Below, piece by piece: positions 1-7,003 of a DNA stretch of 17,997 nucleotides. The translations under genes were made by a program, and so were the position numbers. This DNA is from Planctomycetota bacterium. Lineage in GTDB: Bacteria; Planctomycetota; GCA-002687715; DRQF01. Position 1 is the first letter of the stretch; every line of letters starts with the position of its first letter. Where the stretch lies: positions 1-17,997 of the forward strand of contig WFTN01000605.1 of NCBI GenBank assembly GCA_015485455.1. The letters run 5' to 3'. Below the pieces are notes generated by a model that had not been told where the DNA came from, did no database searches, and saw nothing but the letters and a program-made list of their open reading frames with translations.

Positions 1-20
1 ATTTTCGCCACGCCCTGTCG

Positions 21-542
21 ATGTCTTTGCATTTGACAAAAGTTTTAGTGAGCTTGGTTCACTTCTATGAACGCCATGAGGACGATCTTCGAAGCGAAGT
101 GTCAAAATCGGCGGTTCCAGAGCTCATCGACAAGTCGATGGTCTTGGATCGTATTTTGAATTTTGCTCTCTATTTCGTTTACCAGTTCATGGAGGCTGGG
201 GTTCCAGCTGCGGAATCACTCTTGAGTGAATTCACCACTTCGATTTCCGTTGAGCTGCCTTTGCCTGATGGGGTTATTCTTCATGCCCGGCCAGCGTCTT
301 TGATTGCGAAAATCGTTGCTCACCACAACGTTCCTGTGACAATCGGTTTTGGCAGCGACAAGTGTTATGCGGGTTCAATAATGCAGGTTATCTTGCTTGC
401 AGGTCGCCATCTAGGCGAAAGGGTTGTGGGCTTCGTTGGCGACCATCTGCCCGTGAAGCACATCGAGATGCTGTTTGAGAATCGCTTGGGCGAAGATGGT
501 TTAGATAATTTGCCTGATGAATTGGACTATCTTCGTTCTTAG
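21..542 (+). CDS. HPr-like phosphocarrier domain protein (5' end may lie outside the window)
   Basis: The C-terminal half (about residues 76-160) looks like HPr, the small phosphocarrier of the phosphotransferase system. The box LHARPA places the phospho-accepting histidine at His88, and GSIMQV places a serine at 119. The 31-residue spacing equals that between His15 and the regulatory Ser46 of Gram-positive HPr. The lysine normally before that serine is Gly118 here. The N-terminal 75 residues are an extra helical segment not found in standard 85-90 residue HPr. The same frame is open from base 3 to the ATG at 21, and no clear ribosome site can be judged this close to the edge, so the true start may be upstream. 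No EI, EII or HPr kinase gene is present in the window, so a regulatory rather than sugar-transport role is possible. That is inference. Confidence 0.75.
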   Translation: MSLHLTKVLVSLVHFYERHEDDLRSEVSKSAVPELIDKSMVLDRILNFALYFVYQFMEAGVPAAESLLSEFTTSISVELPLPDGVILHARPASLIAKIVAHHNVPVTIGFGSDKCYAGSIMQVILLAGRHLGERVVGFVGDHLPVKHIEMLFENRLGEDGLDNLPDELDYLRS

Positions 543-802
543 AGTACGGGATGGTGTCTTCGAAACCCCTGTGTGGGTGTGAGTTAGGTTCTTACCCTTG
601 GTTTTCTCCCCTATTTATCATTCTTGCCCTCTTCTATCTCTCGATTTGTCTTGGGTGCCTCGTTATTCTCCTCTGAATTGGTGGGCGCTCCAAGTGGACT
701 TGCTTACTTAAGCGTATGGGATGATCGTTATCGGAACCTACTGAACGCTTGGCACCAAGGCCTCTTGTCAAGAATTGGGAAACGCAAGTAGTGAAGAACA
801 GT

Positions 803-1279
803 ATGTGGATCGGTGTATTAGCAGACACTTTTGGGGAGATCCACCCACGGATCCCCCACATTTTTCAGGGTATGGACTACATCCTTCATTGCGGTGGAAT
901 TGGCGGGCAAGGAATCTTGGAGGAGTTGTCCAACCTCTCCCCCATCACCGGGGTCTTGGGTGACACAGATGACCCAGCGGATTATCCCTTGGGAAAATCA
1001 CTCTTTCGAGGAGACTGGGGCCTCCCATTGCTAGTGAGCTATGATGTTGGCACTCCAAGCCGGCCCAACGCCGAGATAACCCAATTGCTCATTGAGCATG
1101 AGCCGAAAGTCTTAATTTATGGTCACGCCGGCGAACCATTTAACGCATCAGTCCAGGATCGTTTGTGGTTTAGTCCGGGTAGCGCATCGCGCCGAGATGG
1201 TAAGGTTCCCGCAAGCGTCGGAATCTTAGAGATTGATGGTCAAACCGCTCGAGGCGAAATTATCCCCTTAGACCAGTAA
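803..1279 (+). CDS. YfcE-like metallophosphoesterase homologue with degenerate metal site
   Basis: The 158-residue product follows the layout of the YfcE/MJ0936 calcineurin-like phosphoesterases: a first strand reaching ADTFGEI, then LHCGGIGG, GVLGDTDD, LIYGHAGEP and WFSPGSAS. In active members the matching motifs are SDTHG, HxGD, GNxD and GHTH. Here the histidine of DxH is Phe, the Asp of GD is Gly, the Asn of GNxD is Asp and the second His of GHxH is Gly. The middle histidine box is also not recognisable. The fold is probably kept, but two-metal catalysis looks lost. I chose the ATG at 803 because MWIGVLADTFG matches where the family begins. An in-frame GTG at 791 and TTG at 749 are alternatives. 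It converges on a second phosphoesterase gene that has an intact site. Confidence 0.75.
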   Translation: MWIGVLADTFGEIHPRIPHIFQGMDYILHCGGIGGQGILEELSNLSPITGVLGDTDDPADYPLGKSLFRGDWGLPLLVSYDVGTPSRPNAEITQLLIEHEPKVLIYGHAGEPFNASVQDRLWFSPGSASRRDGKVPASVGILEIDGQTARGEIIPLDQ

Positions 1280-1294
1280 CTTCTCTTTGCCGAT

Positions 1295-2020
1295 CTATCG
1301 GCCGTATTTGAGCCGCTCTGCCAAGATCTGGGGCAAACCAGCATCGATGATCTTCTTGCAGGTTGTGCGTATGTCATATCTGGCCCGCTTCAGTCGATAG
1401 GTCTGAGTGTCCGAGTCGTAGAGCCCGTAGGCAGCTTTGGCGTTTTCGTCTCGGGGCTGGCCTATGCTCCCCACGTTGATCAAAGCTTTTTTGGTTTTAG
1501 AAAGATCAATCTTTGTAGAGACCGATAATCGCAAAGATTCGTTCATGAGAAAGGCCAAAGGCACATGTGAATGGCCCAGAACAGCCACATGGGTCTTCAT
1601 TTCGTTGATCGATCGGGCAGCATCGTAATAAGTTTGGATGTAGTTGAATTGGTCTGGGTCTGCGATCGTGGCATGTCCCACGGTGATTTCATTGTCGACA
1701 ACTTGGATAAGTGGCAACGCCTTGAGCCAATCCGTGTCTGCTTTTGACAGGACAGAGGATGTCCAGTCGACGGCCTGTTTGGCATAGACATTGAAGAATG
1801 TTGCGTCTAGTTTGCCGATGGCAGCCCAGTCGTGGTTTCCAGCCACAACGGTGGCATTTAAGTCTTGAACGATTTGGATGCATTCTCTGGGGTTGGCGCC
1901 ATAACCCACGATGTCGCCTACACTTATAAAGTGGTCGACCCCCTCTTTCTTGAGCCCAGAAACAACGGTCTCGAGGGCTTCCAGGTTTCCGTGTATGTCA
2001 CCTAAAATGCCGTAGCGCAA
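1295..2020 (-). CDS. Calcineurin-like metallophosphoesterase with intact metal motifs
   Basis: The 241-residue protein carries the complete family signature in order: GDIHGN (Asp8, His10), VGDIVGYGANP (Asp36), VAGNHDWA (Asn62, His63), VGHATI and LGHSHVP, followed by NVGSIGQPRD. These residues normally bind two metal ions that activate water for phosphoester hydrolysis. The exact substrate of this soluble subgroup is not known to me. The chosen start is TTG at 2020, with a GGGAAGGG ribosome site six bases upstream, and it begins at the expected first strand. The frame stays open to an ATG at 2155, which has no visible ribosome site and would add 45 residues of non-family sequence and overlap the upstream membrane gene. 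It probably lies in an operon behind that gene, with a gap of about 109 bases. Confidence 0.85.
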   Translation of the reverse strand: MRYGILGDIHGNLEALETVVSGLKKEGVDHFISVGDIVGYGANPRECIQIVQDLNATVVAGNHDWAAIGKLDATFFNVYAKQAVDWTSSVLSKADTDWLKALPLIQVVDNEITVGHATIADPDQFNYIQTYYDAARSINEMKTHVAVLGHSHVPLAFLMNESLRLSVSTKIDLSKTKKALINVGSIGQPRDENAKAAYGLYDSDTQTYRLKRARYDIRTTCKKIIDAGLPQILAERLKYGR

Positions 2021-2129
2021 CGAATGCCCTTCCCATGAAACCGATGTCCGCGAAGACAGGATTCCGATTCTCTTCGTAATTGATCTTGCGACAGTTGTTT
2101 TTGTCAAACGACCAAGATCAAGGGGGATT

Positions 2130-2885
2130 CTAAGACCTTCTCTTCCCTTGGTCAAGGAAACACAAAGAGCCCCGATAACCCTCTAAGATCCAAGCGGACA
2201 AAAGGTTAGCGATACCAATAGAACTTCCCATGAGAACGAGGATCATGGCGACATAAGGCCAATCCACCTGGTGGTTGTCTTGGTTGGCAATGAGCTCGAT
2301 CCCCAGGCTGAGGCTCGTGAGGTAGATGTTGCCCGGGTTGGCTTGAATGTCCAGAAGGAAGTGGTTGAGTACAACAATACAGATCACAACCAACATGGCT
2401 GCGGGGATGGGCAAGAGACTGCCTATGGCCTGAGCCCATGCCAAGAGGGTGATGCCTGCGACGAGCATGATGGCGGAATGAAATAGAAAGTCCCTGAAAG
2501 CATTCGTTTCTGTGAGGGTTGTCATGAAATAGGACTGGAGGACCACAACGATGGCCCAAATGAGGGCGGCGCCTATGATTTCCCCTGTGAGCTGGGACAA
2601 AAGCAGTCGTTCGCTGGATAGATTGATGGGCCCAATACGGCGTTGATTCCATAGAAAGCCCGTTGAGCTGTGGTTCGGTAGGGTGATGGTGAGGGCAAAT
2701 CCCAGAAACATCAAGAGTTGTAGGGCCAAGAACGAGTTGGACCAAGGATTTGACTCGGTGGACAGGCGAAGGGGCATCACCGCTGCCACGGTGGAGATGA
2801 AGGTGACGGTTCCACATAGAACGACGGCCTTTTTCGATCGCCACATGGTCCGTAGCGCTGTTTGGATAATGTTCCAGACCATCAT
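2130..2885 (-). CDS. Multi-pass membrane protein, ABC-2 permease-like
   Basis: The 251-residue product has about six hydrophobic spans separated by short polar loops. A cytoplasmic-looking start (Arg-Ser-Lys-Lys) precedes the first span. The segment GPINLSSERLLLSQLTGEI before the third span resembles the coupling region of ABC-2 type permeases, where it would meet an ATPase. No ATPase gene is adjacent, so the assignment is tentative and it could be another six-span protein. The first of two consecutive ATG codons, at 2885, has an AGGAGC ribosome site five bases upstream. A good -35/-10 pair lies just before it, which argues against the longer in-frame start at 2945. The phosphoesterase gene follows on the same strand. 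Confidence 0.65.
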   Translation of the reverse strand: MMVWNIIQTALRTMWRSKKAVVLCGTVTFISTVAAVMPLRLSTESNPWSNSFLALQLLMFLGFALTITLPNHSSTGFLWNQRRIGPINLSSERLLLSQLTGEIIGAALIWAIVVVLQSYFMTTLTETNAFRDFLFHSAIMLVAGITLLAWAQAIGSLLPIPAAMLVVICIVVLNHFLLDIQANPGNIYLTSLSLGIELIANQDNHQVDWPYVAMILVLMGSSIGIANLLSAWILEGYRGSLCFLDQGKRRS

Positions 2886-2915
2886 GATAGCTCCTATTGA
2901 GGGGTTCACAGAAAA

Positions 2916-2945
2916 GTCATAGGTCACAAGGGTGGGGAGTGTCAA
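2916..2945 (-). promoter_or_regulatory. Predicted sigma-70-like promoter of the membrane protein gene
   Basis: On the minus strand TTGACA (2945-2940) is followed after 18 bases by TATGAC (2921-2916). The -35 is a perfect consensus match and the -10 matches four of six. Transcription would start near 2909 and give a leader of about 24 bases containing the AGGAGC ribosome site. It lies 65 bases from the nearest parS site. Confidence 0.5.
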
Positions 2946-3009
2946 GGACTGCTATGGTTAATCTATGGAAACACGGCCTGGGTTTGTTGTTAGGTCGGAT
3001 CTGGGAGAT

Positions 3010-3025
3010 TGTTCCACGTGGAACA
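3010..3025. other. parS: parS centromere site 1
   Basis: TGTTCCACGTGGAACA is a perfect 16-bp palindrome and matches the conserved chromosomal parS consensus bound by Spo0J/ParB proteins. One extra pair (T at 3009, A at 3026) extends the symmetry to 18 bp. It lies 115 bases upstream of parA. ParB loads on DNA here and spreads as a CTP-dependent clamp in characterised systems. Confidence 0.92.
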
Positions 3026-3047
3026 AAGAAGATGCTGCCTGTCCGAT

Positions 3048-3063
3048 TGTTCCACGTGGAACA
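3048..3063. other. parS: parS centromere site 2
   Basis: This is a second exact copy of TGTTCCACGTGGAACA, with its centre 38 bases from the first, between site 1 and parA. Having two exact sites this close to the partition genes suggests the main loading centre of the chromosome and possible ParB control of the parAB promoter. The latter is inference. Confidence 0.92.
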
Positions 3064-3139
3064 CCTTTTCTGTGAATCTGGGGGATCGTCCTTGGGATTG
3101 AGTAGGATCTGCCCGTAAACCAATATCGAAGAACCGCAT

Positions 3140-3907
3140 ATGAGTCGCATCGTCACAATTGTCAGTCCAAGAGAAGGGGTTGGAAAAACAACCACAGCCC
3201 TCAATATTGCCCAAGCCTTCGCTTTGGGTGGCCAAGGGGCCCTTTTGCTGGATTTTGACGACAAAGGCGATGTGTCCAGCCAGTTGTCGGTAGCGCGGCC
3301 CCAAACAGGGGTCTTAGAGCGAGTCTTGGCTGGAGAGGAGCAGGTAAGCTCCATTGGTCTCCTTGTGCGCTCTGTTGTTGCGGGGTTGGACCTGATTCCT
3401 TCTGATATCGGAACCGAAAACGTCATTTTGGCCCCAGATGCCCACATTCACCTCCAGGCGGCCTTGAGGGAGCTCAGGTTTCAGTATCCTTGGTGCGTCA
3501 TTGATTGCCCCTCAGCCCTCAATTCTTGGACCACTGCGGCTCTGTGTGTAGCAGACACCGTCGTTATTCCTGTGGAGGCGGAGTTGTTCGCCAAAGAGTC
3601 CACCGCTGAGATTCTCACATTTATTCGAGATGTCCGAGAGCCGTTGGCTGACAAAGATGTCTCTATTCGAATTTTGATGACACGTTTTCGTGATCGCAAC
3701 AGCTTATCTGCTGATGTTAGGCGGGATTTGGATTTTGAGTACCCAGAATTGTTTTCTCCCACGGTTATCCCCAGGGACGAAAAAGTGCGTGAAAGCCAAT
3801 CAGCAAAGCAAACACTGCTTCAGTATTCACTAGAATCGAGGGCTGCTCGGGCCTATGTTCAATTTGCAAAGGAAGTTATGACACATGGTAGAAAGAAAAC
3901 TTGGTAG
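3140..3907 (+). CDS. parA: ParA/Soj-type chromosome partition ATPase
   Basis: The 255-residue protein is a ParA-family ATPase that would bind DNA non-specifically and move ParB-parS complexes. Visible motifs are the P-loop (residues 10-18, PREGVGKTT), the A' motif LLLDFDDKG (Asp38, Asp40), Walker B VIDCPS (Asp122) and the later VIPVEAELFA stretch. The length equals that of Soj proteins. The P-loop is unusual. The deviant Walker A of this family is normally KGGVGKTT, and here the signature lysine is Arg11 and the next glycine is Glu12. The A' motif has DDKG where DPQG is usual. The ribosome site before the ATG at 3140 is weak (GAAG). The end overlaps parB by 23 bases, so the two are an operon. 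Two parS sites lie just upstream. Confidence 0.95.
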   Translation: MSRIVTIVSPREGVGKTTTALNIAQAFALGGQGALLLDFDDKGDVSSQLSVARPQTGVLERVLAGEEQVSSIGLLVRSVVAGLDLIPSDIGTENVILAPDAHIHLQAALRELRFQYPWCVIDCPSALNSWTTAALCVADTVVIPVEAELFAKESTAEILTFIRDVREPLADKDVSIRILMTRFRDRNSLSADVRRDLDFEYPELFSPTVIPRDEKVRESQSAKQTLLQYSLESRAARAYVQFAKEVMTHGRKKTW

Positions 3908-4802
3908 AGGACTCGATTTTCTCATCAAGCGAACGACTCCTGAGAAGGAAGAATCCACAGAGACAAGTCCAGAGCCGATTGGGGTTGTCCCAGTGGCTTC
4001 CATTCGCCCGAATGTACATCAGCCCCGCCGGATCTTTGACCTAGAAGCCCTCAATGACTTGATCGAGAGCATTCGGCTCCATGGGATCATTCAACCAGTT
4101 GCGGTTCGCAAGGTAGAGGATGGCTATGAGCTCATTTCTGGCGAACGTCGCTGGCGGGCGTCCAGCGAACTGGGACTGGAGACGATTCCTGCCACGATTC
4201 ATGATGTGAACGATCAAGAGATGCTCGAGTTGGCTCTGATCGAAAACATCCAACGGGAAGATCTGGATCCAATCGAAAAAGCCAAGGCTTACAGCAAGCT
4301 GATCCGTGAGTTTAGTTTAACCCAAGGGGAAGCCGCTAAGAGGCTGAGCCAAAAACGTTCCACCGTAGCGAACTTTGTTCGACTTTTAGATTTGCCTGGG
4401 GAGATTCAAGAGATGACATCGGCTCGGCTCTTGTCTATGGGCCAAGCAAAAGCTTTGTTGGCTTTCACCGACCCTAAGCGCCAGCTTTCAGCGGCGAAGG
4501 AGGCCGCAAAAGGGGCGTTGACGGTTCGAGATCTCGAGCGGTTGTCTCGGCTTTCAAGTGGAACGAAAGAAGGGGGAGCCTTGCCTAGTGGGGGAGGAAG
4601 GGACCCCCATCTCACGGCCGTGGTCAGTCGTTTGCGAGAGGCCCTTGGAACCAAGGTGGCACTCTCCGGAAAAGGCAAGAAGGGCCGTATTGTTATCGAG
4701 TACTATGACACGTCTTCCCTCAATAGGATCTTGTCTTGCATCGAGGAAGGCGCACAGGCCCAACGACCAACCTTGGAAATGGATGGTGGCGAAGGTCTGT
4801 AA
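3885..4802 (+). CDS. parB: ParB/Spo0J partition protein, parS-binding CTPase
   Basis: The 305-residue protein has the full ParB plan. A short N-terminal segment KLGRGLDFLI that normally contacts ParA is followed by the ParB/Srx domain (about 35-125) with the CTP-binding boxes GERRWRA (86-92) and ENIQRE (120-125). Next comes the helix-turn-helix region (about 146-170, LTQGEAAKRLSQKRSTV) that recognises parS, and a basic C-terminal dimer domain (about 240-286). A glycine-rich linker with GGALPSGGGRD joins the last two. The ATG at 3885 is inside parA and has GGAAG nine bases upstream, so translation is probably coupled. A strong terminator follows the stop. All usual functional boxes are present, unlike in its ParA partner. 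Confidence 0.96.
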   Translation: MVERKLGRGLDFLIKRTTPEKEESTETSPEPIGVVPVASIRPNVHQPRRIFDLEALNDLIESIRLHGIIQPVAVRKVEDGYELISGERRWRASSELGLETIPATIHDVNDQEMLELALIENIQREDLDPIEKAKAYSKLIREFSLTQGEAAKRLSQKRSTVANFVRLLDLPGEIQEMTSARLLSMGQAKALLAFTDPKRQLSAAKEAAKGALTVRDLERLSRLSSGTKEGGALPSGGGRDPHLTAVVSRLREALGTKVALSGKGKKGRIVIEYYDTSSLNRILSCIEEGAQAQRPTLEMDGGEGL

Positions 4803-4835
4803 GTTGTTGTTGTGAAAGTCTTTAGCGCGAACCAT

Positions 4836-4869
4836 AGAAAAAGCCAACCTCTGGGGGTTGGCTTTTTCT
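4836..4869. terminator. Bidirectional intrinsic terminator between parB and the cyclophilin-like gene
   Basis: AGAAAAAGCCAACC and GGTTGGCTTTTTCT form a perfect 14-bp stem around a six-base loop (4850-4855). The stem starts with A5 and ends with T5, so it has a U-tract in both directions. It lies between the convergent parB (ends 4802) and the minus-strand gene ending at 4908, so it should serve both. Confidence 0.9.
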
Positions 4870-4907
4870 GTGAAACCGATTGAAGATTTATCTTGGAGTG
4901 TGGGCTG

Positions 4908-6293
4908 TTACTTCCCGCTCTCTGTCGAATCATCTTTGTCTTTGTTTTCTTTAACAGCCTTGAGCTTCTCCATGAAAGCTTTTTCGGCGGCTGTTTCTGG
5001 CCCCGGATTCATCTCGAGCAGCTTTGGTTTCCAGCTGTCATCCGAAGGATGATCCATGGTGCCAGTCACGGTGATCTTCTTGATGCCAAGGCGAACCCGA
5101 GGCAACTTGTCGTTGGTCAGACCGGCTTCATCATGAACTTCTGTTGTGAGCCATTCCGCCAAGCCATCCAGTCCCTTGGTGACTTTGGCAAACACTGTTT
5201 CTACAGAGCTCGAAACATCCGCGTCAACGGTATGAATTTTGAAGAATAGGCCATGACCCGGAATTCCCGTACGCACCACGGAAACCGCACCCCGGTCTGT
5301 TGGCAACAGGGCCGAGGTCTCCATTGGCAAGACATAGCCCGGGCTTTCTAAGCCCCAGATGAACTTGCGATCTGGGTAGAGACGGCTGTAAGGGCTTCCC
5401 CCGACGAAGGTTCCAGCGTCTGCGTCAACCTTGAAAAATGCGGTTCCGTCAAACATGCCCTGTTTCGCCAAGTTTAGGAAGTTGGCCAAAGTTACGGGGG
5501 CTATCTGGCTGAAAGTCTCTAATTCGAGAACCTTGCCGTTCTCCAGCTCAATCACGATTTTCAGGTTTTGATCTGGTTTGAGGGCGCCGTCGACGTGGTT
5601 GGCTTTCCAGAATGCGAGCTCAGCGGTGCCGGCATCATAGTAGAAGTCCAACACGGTCTTTTCTGGCTCTGCAGGGATAGGCTTGAGGGAGAATAGGCCC
5701 TCCTTGCCGTATCGGCTCTTCAGGTCGTCTAAAATAGCGATCTGCGCATTGAGATGCGAGAGACGGTCTTCTTGCTTGCTGCTATTGAGAGCAGCAAAAA
5801 AGTGGAGCTGCTGCAATGTGTGAAGATAGCGGGCTTCCCATGGACCTTCTGGAAATTCGGACTTTTTGTCCTTGAGGTCTTGAATAGCGACCTCAACAGC
5901 TTCTTTGTAGGCCTTGGCAGCTTCTGGGTCCTGGCGATTTCCGGCAACGGAATCACGTCCGACAAGTCCAGGACGGCTTCGTAGGAAGGCCGAAGACACG
6001 GTGGCTCGTTGCCCCATCATGATAGAGGTGATGTCGGGAATGCTGCCATAGTTCATGTCAGGGCGATCCGGCAGAAGAAGGAGCCCTTCTTCAAGAATCT
6101 CAGCTCTTTGATTCTCTGCGCTTGCGTCGGAACTCTTCATGAAGTTCCAGACGCTCACGCCAATCAGGATCACAACAGCGAGGATCATGAGAAGCTTCAT
6201 GGTGCGACGGCCAGAATCAGCGTCTGTAGAAGAATCTGTCAGGCGTTCCCACCAGGGGGCGTTCTTGGCGTCTGCGTCGTTATTTGTCGTCAT
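4908..6293 (-). CDS. Membrane-anchored cyclophilin-like protein, catalytic residues altered
   Basis: The 461-residue product has a cytoplasmic N-terminus, one transmembrane span (about 33-51, LLMILAVVILIGV) and a long helical part (about 120-230) that may mediate protein contacts. A cyclophilin-type peptidyl-prolyl isomerase domain follows (about 245-405), then a charged tail rich in Lys, Glu and Asp. The domain is recognisable from PVTLANFLNLAKQGMFDGTAF, the GGSP turn, the LPMET segment and GLFFKIH. The key arginine of the FHRV motif is lysine in FFKV (286-289), and the usual QFFI is LFFKI, so isomerase activity is doubtful. The domain would lie outside the inner membrane. The ATG at 6293 lies inside the preceding lipoprotein gene, overlapping it by 14 bases, with GGAAAG ten bases upstream. 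The pair is therefore probably co-translated and may form one envelope complex. Confidence 0.8.
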   Translation of the reverse strand: MTTNNDADAKNAPWWERLTDSSTDADSGRRTMKLLMILAVVILIGVSVWNFMKSSDASAENQRAEILEEGLLLLPDRPDMNYGSIPDITSIMMGQRATVSSAFLRSRPGLVGRDSVAGNRQDPEAAKAYKEAVEVAIQDLKDKKSEFPEGPWEARYLHTLQQLHFFAALNSSKQEDRLSHLNAQIAILDDLKSRYGKEGLFSLKPIPAEPEKTVLDFYYDAGTAELAFWKANHVDGALKPDQNLKIVIELENGKVLELETFSQIAPVTLANFLNLAKQGMFDGTAFFKVDADAGTFVGGSPYSRLYPDRKFIWGLESPGYVLPMETSALLPTDRGAVSVVRTGIPGHGLFFKIHTVDADVSSSVETVFAKVTKGLDGLAEWLTTEVHDEAGLTNDKLPRVRLGIKKITVTGTMDHPSDDSWKPKLLEMNPGPETAAEKAFMEKLKAVKENKDKDDSTESGK

Positions 6294-6804
6294 ATTTCAC
6301 GTGCTTTCCAACGGAAACGGTGATCACATTGCCATTCCTGGCGTCATGAAAGAAGCGTCGACTCGTGACAACACAACGTTCACCATTCTTTTCGAATATC
6401 CATGGGCCTGTTTCGTTTTCAGAGAAACCAGAAACAGGAGTCCAGTTGTACGGATCCTTGGCCAGCAATTCCAGGTATTGACGACGGGACGGTGCAGCAA
6501 AACTGCGGCCCCAATAGACAAAACGGCCCAGCCGTAAGTCACCATCGACAAAGCTATAGCTTTCATTGCGATGGTTCCTGAAGAAGAATCCGGGAGGCAC
6601 CGGGATATCATCGAATTGAATCCGTGACAACTCCTCAGAGGTGTTCTTTACTTCAACAGGGGCGGTTGCACCCATTCCCACGAGGGTATCACTCAATGGG
6701 TTGCGGGTTTCTTCTACGCTTCTGCACCCTTGTGAGAATATGCAGCTGACACCTAAGGCTGCGCCAATGAAGAGTTTACGAATGCGAGATTGTGGGTTCA
6801 TCAT
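6280..6804 (-). CDS. Putative lipoprotein with IPVP-type domain
   Basis: The 174-residue protein begins with a basic signal peptide (RIRKLFIGAALGVSCIF) ending at FSQGC, so Cys27 is the likely lipidation site. The mature part starts with a polar linker and has the pattern DDIPVPPGF, then an R-L-G-R-F-V-Y-W-G strand, an RRQYLELLAKDPYNW helix and WIFEKNGERCVV. I know this pattern from lipoproteins of unknown role in several Gram-negative phyla, but cannot name a function. There are two adjacent ATG codons at 6804 and 6801. The first is given, with a weak GGAAA ribosome site. The 3' end overlaps the cyclophilin-like gene, which suggests a shared envelope task. Confidence 0.75.
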   Translation of the reverse strand: MMNPQSRIRKLFIGAALGVSCIFSQGCRSVEETRNPLSDTLVGMGATAPVEVKNTSEELSRIQFDDIPVPPGFFFRNHRNESYSFVDGDLRLGRFVYWGRSFAAPSRRQYLELLAKDPYNWTPVSGFSENETGPWIFEKNGERCVVTSRRFFHDARNGNVITVSVGKHVKYDDK

Positions 6805-6945
6805 GGATTATTTCCGTTATGACGATCTCAAGAAGAGAGACCGAGTTCGGCTCAACTATAACTTCTATGGGGGGCTCTTCTTGGCAATCTAATCCTCAAA
6901 AACTAGGCCTTTTCCGGTGGCTGGAGAAGAATTCTGCAGTGTTTT

Positions 6946-6966
6946 GGGCCCTAGAGGCCCTATAAT
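6946..6966 (+). promoter_or_regulatory. Predicted promoter with palindrome for the HNH gene
   Basis: A perfect -10 box TATAAT lies at 6961-6966, 25 bases before the GAGGAG ribosome site of the gene starting at 7004. Directly before it is the inverted repeat GGGCC-ctaga-GGCCC (6946-6960), which fills the spacer region where a repressor or activator could bind. No good -35 is visible at the usual distance, which fits an activator-dependent promoter or an extended -10 type. The operator role is inference. Confidence 0.45.
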
Positions 6967-7003
6967 TATCTGAATTAAGTTTCACGCACAGAGGAGATCC
7001 CAA

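Noticed and set aside
588..672. Pyrimidine-rich tract upstream of the degenerate phosphoesterase gene
   Set aside because: It is a compositional bias without repeat structure, reading frame or known motif, and no function can be supported.
1289..1302. Short inverted repeat GCCGAT-ct-ATCGGC between the convergent phosphoesterase genes
   Set aside because: It has a six-base stem with almost no loop and no T-run, so it is too weak to call a terminator.
2885..2945. Longer start of the membrane protein at 2945
   Set aside because: It would place coding sequence over a good promoter, while the ATG at 2885 has a proper AGGAGC ribosome site.
3064..3139. Search for a parA promoter and DnaA boxes near parS
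   Set aside because: TTGGGA has no acceptable -10 at the right distance, and no TTATCCACA-like box was found, so neither a promoter nor oriC can be claimed here.
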